From contig JANCRA010000005.1 of NCBI GenBank assembly GCA_024362935.1, positions 18,364,235-18,428,234 of the forward strand: DNA of 64,000 nucleotides. The letters run 5' to 3'. Below the pieces are notes generated by a model, which worked only from the letters and a program-made list of their open reading frames with translations, ran no database searches and was not told the DNA's origin. Below are positions 13,601 to 25,450 of this stretch, in pieces. Numbering within the stretch: the stretch's first letter is position 1; every line of letters starts with the position of its first letter. A program made the translations under genes and the position numbers. The stretch is from Setophaga petechia (lineage: Eukaryota; Chordata; Aves; Passeriformes; Parulidae).

Positions 13601-16600
13601 AGATTAAATAACAGTGATCTGCTTAAGGAATGGTTTGAGCCTTGTGTGTAAAAACTAGGGAAATCAGATTTCTTAGATAGGTCATTCCCCTGTTGTATAT
13701 TAAACAAACAAACAAAGAAATCAAAGAAACATAAATACACTCTACTTAGTGCTACCTTGCTAACGTAAAATGAAAAGATATAACCAAGAATGCCATTATG
13801 GACTGAAATATTCAGGCTGAGTTGTGTGTATGGTGAGGTATTAGCTTCAGGCAGCTAATTCAAGATGCATTTAATCCCTGTGTGGATTTACCTCTCTCTC
13901 TCGCCGTAGAGTGTACAGGAAAAAGGATGATTTCTAGTGTTGCTTTTCCTACTTTACTGAATGAATATGTTGAAATACCTGGTGTAAATAATTTCCCCAT
14001 TGTCCCAGGGCCAGGCAGAACTGTTGAGGGAGCTATTACTCCCTCTTTTACCAGTGTCATGTGAAATGTGTAACAGAAAGTGGAGTAGTACATAAAATAC
14101 ACCATTTTACAAACCTGTGATGCATCATGATCTGAACCTATGTCAGTAATATCATTGCTACCTCAAAAGGGATATTTAAGAATTTCAGAGAGCTCAGAGA
14201 CAGGAATCAATTAAGGTCTCAAAAATTATCTTGTGAAGCAATACAGAGAAGACTGGATTTCGGAATGGCATGAGCTCTAGCAGCTAATGGCAAACAGTAA
14301 ATTTAAGTAAATAAAGAACAGATAATTTTTTACCTTCATTACAAACTTGGTATTAAAAATGTGGTTTTAATTCATGTTCTAAATGTGAAAGAAATGCTTG
14401 GTCACCCTATCTGTGATTACTTTCTGGAACTTCCTGGCAGTCATGCAGCATTTTTACATACAGCTTTTTGTCAATTGATAATGCATTTCACATACTGCCA
14501 TCTGTGACATGGTGTACGTGTGAGCATTGTCTAAGGACTTCGTTCATTGTTTTGTGCAACAGATGACCAAGAACGGTACGGTGGAATCTGAGGAAGCCAA
14601 TACACTGACTCTGGATGACATTTCTGATGATGATATTGATCTAGACAACACTGAAGTAGATGAGTACTTCTTTCTCCAACCCCTGCCTACAAAAAAGCGG
14701 CGGGCGCTGCTGCGAGCTTCTGGAGTGAAGAAGATTGACGTGGAAGAAAAGCACGAGCTGCGAGCCATCCGCCTGTCCAGAGAGGATTGTGGCTGTGACT
14801 GCCGTGTCTTCTGTGACCCAGAAACTTGCACCTGCAGTCTTGCAGGCATAAAATGTCAGGTAAATGTCTACATTATTGTCATTATTTAATTGTCTGGGGA
14901 GGGGAAAGGTTGTGTGTCCATGCACATGCGTGTACTTTCTGTTCTCAACATTATAACTATTGGAATTAAGTATTAGGCAGTGACACTTGTGGATATCCAA
15001 CCTGTTTGTTAATGCCCTGTTTTAAGGCTATATAGTGGGCAATCAGTACAATCTCCCAAAATATCTTCAGTATGATTTTAGGCACATACATGGCTTTTTG
15101 GGATTTTTTTGTTCTTACACAAGTATTCTGCTCCTTGTAGTCCTTTTAGGCCTTTATCTAAATAGGTAGGTGCAGACAACAGAAGAATAAGTAGCGTGCA
15201 GATTTCAGAAGGGATATTACCTTTCATTTTAGAAACAATTAGCAGACACTCCAAATGTGAATTATAGTCCAAACTCTATGGGAAACAGTAAATGACATTC
15301 TGCGATGCTGTCCTTTATGTAACATGCATGATACTTAAAATCTGTGCATGATAAATTTGCATGTAGGCAGTAAAAAGGTATCTGCTAATATAGCAAGTTT
15401 TTCCTCTGCAGACTGAAGAGATATTTCATATTGTACATTTGCATAGTGTCATCTGTACATGTCCCACAATGTTCCCTAAAAGATATTTCTGCTAGTTCCG
15501 CTGAATTGCTGTATTGCAGCTGAATTTGCTTCCTGAATGCATTTTTCACCATCTCATAAAGCCAAGCTAAACTTTCTCTGCTATTTAAAATAATACAGTC
15601 TCTTTGCTGTTCCTGTTTTCATCTCCACATGCAGGGAAGATGTACTGGATTGTTCTGTGTGGCTCTCTTGCGCGTATTTGATGTTTAGGTGTTACAGTGC
15701 AGGTGAAAGTCACAGACCTTAGGCTGTCTTATCAAACTTGCCAACACATGGATTCAAAATTTTAAGATATTAGATGTAGAAGTTCTGTACCTGATCTGTT
15801 GAGTTTGTAATATTGAATCTAGAATTGACTGGATTACCTTTGAAAATGCACTTGAGTTTTTGTTCCTGTTTTCTGAGATCAGGTGTCCCCATTGGTAATT
15901 TATAAAGGTTTCTGTACATCATTCATTTTGTTTCAATGGGTGTCTAATTTCCATGATTTTTACCAAATTTTGAGGTGTTTCTGGAAACACTTTTGCCTGG
16001 ATTTGAGCACAAAATCAAGTAAAGCTATAGTAGATCAAGAAACTGAAAAGCTACCTATTTTTTGTTCCACTGTGTAATACTTTTACCTATGGAACAGAAT
16101 CAATTTTCACTTCTCTGCAATAGTGGAGCATGTCCAGGCCCCTTACTGTTGTCTCAGTACTTCTAAACTCCAGGGTTGACTCCCTGAATGATTGTTAGCT
16201 TTGACTTTTATTCTACCAGCATTTCTCAAGGTGAATCCCACTTCACCTTTGTATTTCTCTAGGCTGTCTAGGCTCTGTCATGTCACCAGGCTTTTGCTTC
16301 CTGCTGTTAATCTGTATTCTCTTTTTTAAAAGGTGGATCGTATGTCTTTTCCATGTGGTTGCACTAAAGAAGGGTGTAGCAATACAGCAGGTAGAATCGA
16401 ATTTAACCCTATCCGTGTACGGACTCACTTTTTGCACACGATAATGAAACTTGAATTGGAGAAAAATAGAGAGCAGCAAGTTCCAGCACTCAATGGCTGT
16501 CACACTGAGATAAGTGCACACAGTAGTTCCATGAGTCCAGGACCCCATCCAGTCGAATATTCGATTGCAGAAAATTTTGAGATTGAAACTGAACCCCCGG

Positions 16601-17376
16601 CTACAGTTATGCATTCCCAGTCAGCCGAGGACTTGGACTGCCCAGGGGAAGAGGAGGAAGAGGAAGATGGGAGTAGCTTTTGTAGTGGAGTTACAGATTC
16701 TAGTACACAGAGTTTAGCCCCTAGTGAATCAGATGATGACGAAGAGGAAGAGGAAGATGAGGAGGAAGATGAGGAGGAAGAAAAAGCAGATGATTTTGTA
16801 GAAAGTATGAGCTCCCATGCTGATATGGTGCCTCTTCCTTCTGTCCTTTGCTACTCTGATGGAACTGCTGTGCATGAAAACCACTCTAAAAATGCCTCAT
16901 ACTATACTAACTCTTCAACTCTGTATTACCAAATAGAGAACCACGTTGCTGGCACTGCTAACCAGATCGGTGAGACTTACTCAGAAAGGGATGCTGTCAA
17001 GAATGGTAGTCTTTCTCTGGTGCCTTACAACATGACTTCAGAACAGTTTGTTGACTACACACGGCCATCAGAGGAAACTTTTAGCAGCCCTCATTACCCT
17101 TCTGCAAACCCCTCAGTGATTGTTTGCTGCTCATCTTCTGAAGGGGATGGCAGTGCTTCCTGTAACAGTTTATACACTGAGCATAGGCCGAGTCACCCAC
17201 CAGTGGAATTTCACTCATACTTGAAAGGTCCTTCTCAAGATGGCTTTGTCTCTGCTTTGAATGGTGACGGTCATGTGCAGGAACACCCTGCTGAGAATTC
17301 ACTAAACCTCCCAGAGAAGAGCAGACTGCACGAAGAGTGCATCAAATCACCAGTGGTAGAGACGGTGCCTGTTTAA
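10384..17376 (+). CDS. CSRNP3: CSRNP3 coding span, last three coding exons (3' partial gene)
   Basis: Cysteine/serine-rich nuclear protein 3 belongs to the CSRNP (AXUD1/TAIP) family of nuclear, DNA-binding transcription-activator-like proteins. CSRNP3 is mainly neuronal in mammals. Spliced exons 10384-10643, 14563-14859 and 16333-17376 give 532 complete codons plus the end of a split one, against about 585 residues in human. The missing N-terminal ~50 residues lie left of the window. Visible in order are a conserved basic start ([17 protein letters not shown]), an acidic segment ([17 protein letters not shown]), a basic patch ([15 protein letters not shown]), the family's cysteine-rich core ([16 protein letters not shown], then CGCTKEGC) spanning the last splice junction, long acidic tracts, and the C-terminus [10 protein letters not shown]. 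All junctions are GT-AG and in phase. Identity rests on near-complete recalled similarity to mammalian CSRNP3. Confidence 0.96.
10644..14562 (+). other. CSRNP3: CSRNP3 intron
   Basis: A 3.9-kb AT-rich intron, donor GTAAAG and acceptor TTTTGTGCAACAG, phase 0. Short A-runs occur (11941-11954, 13205-13216). I recognised no repeat family or RNA gene. The very AT-rich part around 12100-12500 could hold conserved non-coding sequence, but that cannot be judged without an alignment. Confidence 0.85.
14563..14859 (+). CDS. CSRNP3: CSRNP3 coding exon ([11 protein letters not shown] to KCQ)
   Basis: Ninety-nine codons, phase 0 at both ends. The exon carries an acidic segment, a basic KKRR patch that may act in nuclear targeting, and the first half of the cysteine-rich domain ([20 protein letters not shown]). 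The ATG at 14563 is internal: the preceding exon ends LKLK in phase 0 and the joined protein matches CSRNP3. The donor is CAG/GTAAAT. Confidence 0.96.
14860..16332 (+). other. CSRNP3: CSRNP3 last coding intron
   Basis: A 1.47-kb intron, donor GTAAAT, acceptor CTTTTTTAAAAG at 16332. I see no repeat or RNA gene in it. Confidence 0.88.
16333..17376 (+). CDS. CSRNP3: CSRNP3 terminal coding exon with stop
   Basis: The exon opens with GTG read as valine ([10 protein letters not shown]), not as a start. It completes the cysteine-rich domain ([17 protein letters not shown]) and continues with [20 protein letters not shown], the most conserved part of the family. Next come two glutamate/aspartate-rich tracts (near 16650 and 16733-16786), the longer of about 17 almost uninterrupted acidic residues after a SESDDD lead-in. 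The tail is serine/tyrosine-rich and low in structure, and ends ETVPV before TAA at 17374-17376. Confidence 0.97.
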   Translation: MDRMSFPCGCTKEGCSNTAGRIEFNPIRVRTHFLHTIMKLELEKNREQQVPALNGCHTEISAHSSSMSPGPHPVEYSIAENFEIETEPPATVMHSQSAEDLDCPGEEEEEEDGSSFCSGVTDSSTQSLAPSESDDDEEEEEDEEEDEEEEKADDFVESMSSHADMVPLPSVLCYSDGTAVHENHSKNASYYTNSSTLYYQIENHVAGTANQIGETYSERDAVKNGSLSLVPYNMTSEQFVDYTRPSEETFSSPHYPSANPSVIVCCSSSEGDGSASCNSLYTEHRPSHPPVEFHSYLKGPSQDGFVSALNGDGHVQEHPAENSLNLPEKSRLHEECIKSPVVETVPV

Positions 17377-18460
17377 AATTAAATTATTCTAGGACTGACT
17401 TCCTGTGTTAAAATTCACTCCCACTGGATTTTCCTAGAAACTTACTTTTTTAAGAGGCAGACAATACTTGGACTATAGTCAATGTTCCAGACACATTTTG
17501 TTTTTTCAAGCTACACTGGCAGTGGTATTGCACAAAACCAGTTAATGTAAAGATTTAAATAAAAATAATCTAACCCTTTTTTTGATAAAAATAAACAGAT
17601 AAGTAAAAAACACACCCAACATATTTCAAAGTAGCCTACCTGTGAACGTATGTGAAACCTGCCAAGCTATCTGAATCAAAACTTCATGTTTTTGACTGTC
17701 GGGCCTGTGCAAGATTGTTAAAAATAATACTTTGAAATAATCATGTTTAGAGTCCTAATTTTCAACAGATCTGAAAAGATGGTAAGTTTAATGTAAAAAT
17801 AACTACTGTACAAAAAAAAAAAAAGTTTTAATTGTTCTGTACTGTTTGTATTTTATTTATGGTAGTTTAAGATTCATGTTTTGATAAAAATGAACAGCAT
17901 GTTCATTTGAGCAGAAGATCCATAGTTACTTACGAAGAGCATGGCCACTTTTCATCTGGAGTACCTTGTATTCTTCCTTATTTTTTCCTAATACTATTTC
18001 TGATAAATCATCTTGAAACACATTTTTAGAGTGTACTATTTTTCTCTTTTACTGTTCTTGACAAACAGAAGAGTCAGAAAGGGGGCATTTACATCTTCTA
18101 GAATAGAGAAAGGTAGACAATCCTCCATTTAAAACTAAAATCAGTGGCATTCCAGAACTAGCACCCCCTCCCCAAAGAAGAATGAGCTTGTATATAATGG
18201 CAAAGCAGTAGCTTAAGCTCAGACAGCACCTTCAGCCCAGCCACCGTTCAGATCCTTATGCACCTTAGTGCCACTTTGCAGTACTGTACGAACTGCGGGA
18301 ACTGTGAACCTCTTCTGAGAAATGCCATAGCTCCAGACCCTGAGGCAATGTAAGGTCTTAAAATTCACTGTAACAAAACCTGTACGTTTCTCCCAAGCCA
18401 GTTTATGAATCTGTTAACGTATGCAGTTTATAAAAGCAGAGCCTTACTGATCAAAGTTTA

Positions 18461-18466
18461 AATAAA
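18461..18466 (+). terminator. CSRNP3: Proximal poly(A) signal AATAAA, CSRNP3
   Basis: A canonical hexamer 1.08 kb after the stop, followed about 15 bases later by a GT-rich stretch (TGTGGAAGTGTC at 18481). This is the best local match to a complete polyadenylation site. Confidence 0.5.
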
Positions 18467-21400
18467 GCATGGGAAAAAAATGTGGAAGTGTCTAGATTGC
18501 CTAAATTTTTATGATATACAAGACTGGCTTTTGTGAACTTCTGATTGTATCTCAAATTTAGTACCATTTGGTCTTATTAGGAAACAGTCCATTCAGTGAG
18601 GAAAAAATAGCTTCAGAAATTTTGTATCTGCAAAAGTCTGCAAGAAGAACATGTGCATCATATGGATATCCATTACGTTGTGATCCACTTGTTTTTAAAT
18701 GGAATGGGAATGAAACTATCTTTAATTTATTAAACAACCTTGCTTTTGTTTAGAAAAGGAGGCATAGGAATCCGCTTTTCTCTGAACTGGTAATTCTGAA
18801 CTGCCTTATTTTGATTTCAAAATCTATTTCAGCATTTTTGTTTTTCTGATACTGAGATTTCATTTATTATACATCAAGTAGTTTAAATGTAGGCCTGTCT
18901 TGTTGGTCAAAATACGGATCAGCATCTTAGTTTTTATCTGTGTCAAATCTAGGTGGTTAACAGTGTGCATGTAAACACAGTGTAAATTTTATCTCTGTAA
19001 CAGTGATTCTTCTGGTTAGAAGCTCTTTAAAACATCATGTACAGTACTCCAGTAGAAGAACTACCAATGTAAAATATGCTTTTCAAAAAAAGAGCTAACT
19101 TAATTGTTTTTATATGAAATCTGGGCAAAGTGATTCCTCGTATTTATGCTAAATTAGCAAAATATTTTTACTCCATGTAGTAGCTGGAAAGATTTTTTAT
19201 TTACTTGTTTCCACAAGAAGTCCTACATGTTTTATACGAACTGCATTGAAAAGTCTAGTTCTCTAGGGACTGGATTCCAAACTTGCAACGTATTCCATCT
19301 CCTGGGAGAGCGCACTCATGTTGGTTATCTGGCTCAGCAGTTCCACAGCCTCTGTTCCTCGCAGTCACAGACCACTCTAGGCTCTTTCTCTAAGGCTGAG
19401 TAGCCAGGTAAGTGCCTGTGTTCTCCAATGCCATACAGCAAATACCCGTGATTTTTAAAGAGAAATGTGCTAGTCCTTAAAGTTCTGCACTTAAGAATAA
19501 ATTATTCTGTTCAAGATATTCTAAGGGCAAATATAACAAGTCTGTATATTATATAGGGGTCTTGCTTTAACAGCAGGCTTAAATTAGGCACTGCCTTAAC
19601 ACCAGCAGCAAAAGCACAAATCTCTTCTGCTTGAGCTGGGACAGTAGATGAGGATCAGTAGCGGCTCTTTAACTTCAGAGTGTGTTGGAGAACCACACAC
19701 TTTACTGGGGTATTTCTCTCAGGGGAAAGTTAAATTAAATCTTTTGCTTTGTTATTCATGCCCTTACTGAGCAATAAGAAATTATTTTCTTGGCCCCTGT
19801 GCTTTCACATGAAGAATATCTTTAATAATATCAGCAAGCACAGTAAGTGATCAGCTTTATAAAATACTTTCAGCTAGCTTTAAATCTTGAGGTGATGGTT
19901 ATTTACTATTTCCATTGGCACAGATTTCTGATCTAGAGTAGGATGTAGAAATCAGGTGAGAGTCAAGTTTCCCATCACTTGTATAAACTTTATTTTTTAT
20001 AACAAAAAAGAATACTCTTCATTTAAGGAAAAGCAGGCTTAAGTCATGGGATGGAAAATATTTTCGTGTTATTTTCTGGGCGAGTATATACATGTATTAA
20101 CATGCTGCGTCCCATTTCCCAGCTGGTTAAAATTCATGTTGATAACCAGTCCTTTCATTCTGGGTAGGCTGTTTCTGTGTGATAAAAGTATTATATTACT
20201 AAATGATATCCAGCAGTATTTGCTTCTGTATCAACACAGTATATTATTTGTGAAAATATCTATATTACTGATAGTCTTTATCAGCTTCATTTCCAAGATA
20301 TCTAGCTACTGGTAAACACTCCTAAGAAGCCTAGTATATATTTGTGATTATATTGCATTGTTCACAAAAATGAGTCATAACAAAGGCATTTCCCTTTCTT
20401 GAAACAAACTGGAATTTTCACAGAGACCATGACTGGAACAGCACCTAAAAGCAGATGCCCTTTTGCCTATAAGGTGAACTTCACCTCTCTTGGAAAAAGG
20501 TGCATTGTTAAATATATGTTAATGTTAGACATGAAATAAGAATTTCGTTGGCACTATTACAGCAATTGCAGTTGTTGCTTAAGACTATAACTCATGCCCA
20601 TTGAAACATCCTTAAAATTAAAAGCTGGTCAGGAGGAGCTTCTGATATTCTTTGTTGAGCTGTATGCCACTTAGATTAGAAAATTCTAGATTTGTAAAGC
20701 TTTACAGTTTTTCATTTGCATATGTTCCTGCTAGTGAATCATAATTGGAGTTGACATCTGTTTATTTTAAGGCCATCGGTTCCACTCCATAGTAACTATT
20801 ACTTGCTACAGATAAGGTTCAGCTGCTCCCCTGCTCTGTTAACAGTGGGATCCTGCCTTTGGTCCAAGTGCTGCAGGACTCCTGCGTGGTATGAGTAGTG
20901 CTGTTACTCACTAGATTGCTGACTGATCCGGCTGTTTTATTTCAGTAAATCTGCTAATAAACTGATAATGTTGCTTTCTCTGCCTCCCAGGCAGTACCTT
21001 CACAAACACAGCTGCTTTGTTAAAGATTGTACACGTATATTTGTATGCAAAACTGAGCATGTATCAAAGGTTTTATTAGTTCAGGTGTTCCTGACAGAAA
21101 TGTGCTACACTGGATAGAGAGTACTGGGCTCAGACAGAGGAGACTTTGCCTTTGTCCTGTTGTGTCGTCATGTTCTCTGTGCTCTGGTTTGTAATTTACT
21201 TGGGAGATACTGTGATAAAACATAATTCTATAGTATAGAACAGGTAAAATACCATTTTATTCTCGTGTTTTGGCATCATAACTGAATTTTTGTACTGCAG
21301 ACAATGCCATTTTCCAAATTAAGCCCAGCTCAGCTCAGAAGCGACCAGATTTTTCACGAACATGAAAAACAGCTGAAATGAGCTCTCCTTTCCTTAGACT

Positions 21401-22557
21401 GGATTAATGAGCAGAATTTAGAAAGTAAACTTCACAGTGAAAATTTAGACTAAAAGCTGTGTTGAATACACAACATTTACCTGTCTAGTGCTTAACATTC
21501 GAGCAGCAAGATTGTAGTTTTCCTGCAACACCATACTTGGCAGCTGCAAGCAGCTTTGCTCCTCTGCATGTCGTCTTCTTTTGCCAGCTGAATTCTCTCA
21601 GTTGGAACTCCTTGTCTAGGCTGCTCCTGTAGCAATGCAGGTGTTCCTACTCAAACATAAAGCAAGACAGACCCATGATACCCGTTTAAAAGGCATTTGT
21701 TAAATAAGGGCACTGTTACAGCTGGTGAGTTTTATAAACTGATGTTCATTGTGGCAGTTGTTTTATTTCCTGAAACAGTCAGGAACAGAAGAGGATGATA
21801 GGAAAATCCTTAAGCATTTGGGGATGTTAGGCTTTCCCACTGAGACTAAAGAGTAATTCTGTCATCTGCTTTATTATGGTTGCAGGACAGTTGATGTAAA
21901 ATACTTTGAAAATCTAGAATTAACTCAGAGAATATATTCTATAGAAATTATTTCTAAAATACTAAATGTGATTACTATTTTTTTAAAATGGTAGAAAGCT
22001 GTTATTTTCAAAACAGAGTCTGGTTCACTTACCTGTTCCTTGGTATGAAAAATCTCATCATTTGCCTTTTCAGTGTTTCAAAGTTTTTTTATTATTCCTA
22101 ATTTTGCTATTCTCTGTAATCATTGTCCATGTGCAAACTATTGTCCATTTTCTCCAAGAAGTGTCAAATCCAAAGTACAAATACTGTGAAGTGATGAAGA
22201 AGTGCAATGTAGTTTTAAAGATGTCTGAATGAACACACACTTGAGTTCTTCACAAGTTTTTCCTTTTCACTGTCTCTTCCCTCCCCCAAATCCAACGCAG
22301 CTTTTAATTTTATGGCTAACAAGAGTATAGTTTCCACTTAAGGAGGAAAGTTGTGACATCTTTGAGGACTTTTCTGCTACCCTTATCACTGTTTTTACTT
22401 TATATGGATATCCACTTTATGAAACACCTGTTTTGCAGCCTTAGTAATTTCTTTTTAGTTCCTTCCCCCCTTTTGGTGTTTGGGAGGTCTGTTGTACAGT
22501 AAGACTTTTCATTAAAATCAAGCAAAAGGGCAACTCTACTGTCCTTTGTGCTAAGAA

Positions 22558-22670
22558 TGAGATCTTGAAGAGCCAGGTTGGGTGGGGTTTTGAACATGAT
22601 CTAGTGGCTGGCACTGGATGGTATTTCAGAGCCCTTCCTAACCAGGCCATTCCGTCGTTCTAGAGTTAAA
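22558..22670 (+). mobile_element. CR1 LINE fragment (3' end), diverged
   Basis: A short sense-oriented match to the CR1 3' terminus: AGCCAGGTTGGGTGGGGTTT near 22570, then GATCTAGTGGCTGG, then a degenerate version of the block that ends in AACCATTCTATG. The part further 5' is missing. It lies in the presumed CSRNP3 3' UTR or just beyond it. Confidence 0.65.
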
Positions 22671-24410
22671 ATATACGTTGCCCTACTGCTGTCTTTAAGG
22701 TTAGGCAGACACCCACCCCTCAGAAGGTTCCATTGACTGGAGAACCATATTCTTGGTGCTCTGTGTTGCACCTTCTCAACTGAGATCATAGTCCTTCATC
22801 CAAGGCTGGGGGTGGAACAAAAAAAAAAAGTCAAAAGGTAGATTTTGTGCTTTATTAACACAATTATTTTAATATGGATCTTAGCAATGACACTTCCCTT
22901 TCATGAATGAATGTCCAGAAGACCCAAGTCAAAAAAAAGTTTGTCTCTCATGTACATTGTTCTCTAAGTTCACTTTTCTAACATACCATGAAGATGGGAT
23001 TAGCTTTTCTTGATAGGAAAAATGGTGGAAGATGCAAATGTGCATCAGTGTTCTAATAAAAGGATCAAGATAATCCTTTGTCTTCAAACACTTGAGTGAG
23101 TGCAGGGAGGACAGAAAGAACAATTTAGAGGAAAAGAAAGATGAAGGCAAGAGGCAGATTGATAAGGATTATTTTTCCTATTAAGGGAAAAATAAAGCAT
23201 ATTAGAAAAAAACCAACAGAAGGAAAAAGGTGAATTACGATGTCTTCAGAGCAAGGATGGTAAAGTATATGGACATTCAATACAAGCTTGCCCATGTTAG
23301 ATTGAAATACTGTTTCTGTAATTTAATATATTGTAACCAAACATGAACTCAGTGGAAATAGGAACTGGCATTTTTTCCAGATCAGAGTTATACAGGTGGC
23401 CATTAAATGAAAGACTTATCCAAATCCATGGGGTAAAAAACTAAAAAGCAGCACCCTAGAAGCATTGCTACTATGTCACTCTTTGCTGATGGCAGTTTCA
23501 AAGACAAGTTCAAAAGCATCTTAGTTAACTCTGCTCCCAGGGACCTATTCCTATATACCCAGTTTCTCAGCTAGCAAGAGATGCTAAAAGACAAGACAAA
23601 ATGTCCTATTTATCAGCATTTTATCTTGGCATTTTCAAATGAGGCTTAGTACATATGGCAGGTAATTATTTTAGGTTTCGCCATCTTAAACTTCTAAAAT
23701 ACATTCTTAAGAATGAAATTTTGGGTTGGATTTTGGATGAAGGTTAACCTTGCTGGGGTAATGGGGGAATCACTGTCAAGAACCATTTGTGAGTCTCAGA
23801 TACAGATTCAGCACCAGTTTTCAGCTTCTTGAAAAGATCATGATGTGCACTGGCAACTGATTTTCTTAAAACCAGAAGCAAGCATGCTGGTTTTTTTCCA
23901 AGCCATTTCACACAAATAACACAACTTCAGGTCTCAAATGCCCACGTAACTTAATAACTGGGCACTTCTTTTAACTGACTTGATTGTAGGCACTTCTATG
24001 GAAATATGTCTGAAGTGTAGTTTGTGAAATATGTTTAAAATGTGTTTGATGTCAAATAAGCGCTAGACATTTAACAGTGCAAAAATAGTCAAAATCTGTA
24101 GATTACAAAACTGTTCCTAAGATCCTCAGCCTGTAATATTGTCTTAGTAAAGTTGATCTTTTAAGTTACACTGCATTCTGGTGTAATAACCTTTTACAAA
24201 TAAAATTATTAATACAAATGTACTTGTTAATACCCGTTAACATAAAACATGGCAGTTGGTTCTTCTGATTTATTTCAATCTCCAACTAATAGAAATTTTG
24301 TAAAAAACACATTGCCTTTTATATGTTTAAAGTGTTTTGTTTCAACAGACTATATTAACATTCACACTGTCTAGTCCATCCCTGTCTTTTAGCAGGTTCA
24401 TCTCTCTCTG

Positions 24411-24426
24411 TATACATACATACATA
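24411..24426. repeat. (TACA)n short tandem repeat
   Basis: About four TACA units beginning TATACATACATACATA. Nothing else is notable. Confidence 0.75.
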
Positions 24427-25425
24427 TATTTCCCCACAAGAATATAAAATTGCTTTTGAAATTTTTGTTGGCAAGTGGTAAATAGTAAGCCATGGCATAA
24501 ACTCAAAAGCACTTAAGTTGATTGTCTTTCAGACAGGTAATCCATTCAAATGGGACTAGAAAAAAGGCATAATTGCAGCCATTAGTTTAAAATTTGTACA
24601 TTACTTCTAACATTACTAATTTCTGAGAAAAATAATTGTTACGTACTTAACATTTTCCATTACAGATGATCTTGCATACTAAAATTATGGAGGTCTCAAC
24701 AGTTAAGCAAGATATTTATTTGGACTGCTGCTTTTAAACTGTTTGAAGAAGCAAAGGGAAAGAAAGTTCATCTTAAAATCTGTATATGGAAATAATTTTA
24801 AGCTTCATGAACTACACATTTCCTTAATTTCCTTTTTTTAAACAAGTTGTAACATCAAAGATGCCAAAGGGTAATATAAGCTACAATAATATTCAACAGA
24901 ACTTAACCTAGATCTTATGTTGTAATAATTTATTCAAATTAACTGTATTCTTCTGTATTTATATTTTCCGTATTTATTATGAATGATATGAAATTTGATG
25001 TATTTATTGTGGCTTATTACTGCAGTGTATATATTAAAAAATGAGCATTTTTAAGTCTTTAATATTAGTTTTTTTGTTAATTAGTGGCACTTGTATCAGC
25101 TGTATTTTTATTATATATTGTACAATATATATTGTCCATTTGTTTGCAATGAAGTAAACCAGGTTTCTACGTTACATCCTGGCTGCCAGTGCATTGTGCG
25201 TCTCATTTCTGCTCTGCAGTCACTAGAGAGCCTCTGTCAGCTCAGAGAGCTGGCTTCAGTACTGCACCTCCTCCCTGACACCTGCAGAGCCTCCAAAGGC
25301 ACTCTGTGAAATTTCAAGCATTTCTCCCATTCCTGATAGTCTGATAGAATAAGGAGAAGCAGTTTGTATGGAATTTCTGTGTGTGTGTTCTTTTATTTCT
25401 AAATATTTGTATGCCAATTAAATTA

Positions 25426-25431
25426 AATAAA
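25426..25431 (+). terminator. CSRNP3: Distal poly(A) signal candidate AATAAA, CSRNP3
   Basis: The most distal convincing AATAAA on the plus strand after CSRNP3, 8 kb past the stop. It follows an AT-rich segment with the 20-bp palindrome at 25112-25131. Use of this site is inferred only. Confidence 0.3.
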
Positions 25432-25450
25432 CAGAAATGCCTTCTTAGGT

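Larger units (their letters stand above)
17377..25450 (+). other. CSRNP3: CSRNP3 3' UTR, long form likely; distal extent uncertain
   Basis: No coding sequence follows the stop. Several AATAAA signals lie along the stretch: early ones near 17557 and 17588, then 18461, 24199 and 25426. AT-rich segments with repeated ATTTA and TGTA-type elements (24940-25130) look like the end of a long regulated 3' UTR. A CR1 fragment interrupts the region at 22558-22670. Neuronal genes often have such long 3' UTRs, but which signal is used cannot be told from the sequence, so part of this may be intergenic. Confidence 0.5.

Noticed and set aside
14563..14565. ATG at the first base of a CSRNP3 exon as a start.
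   Set aside because: The preceding exon joins in phase 0 and the methionine is internal in the family (LKLK-MTKN).
16333..16335. GTG as a start codon for the large CSRNP3 exon.
   Set aside because: It is the first codon after a splice acceptor and codes for valine in the continuing protein (KCQ-VDRM).
22400..22789. Overlapping minus-strand frames of 62-69 codons.
   Set aside because: They lie across and beside a diverged CR1 fragment, show no domain, and no splice structure joins them.
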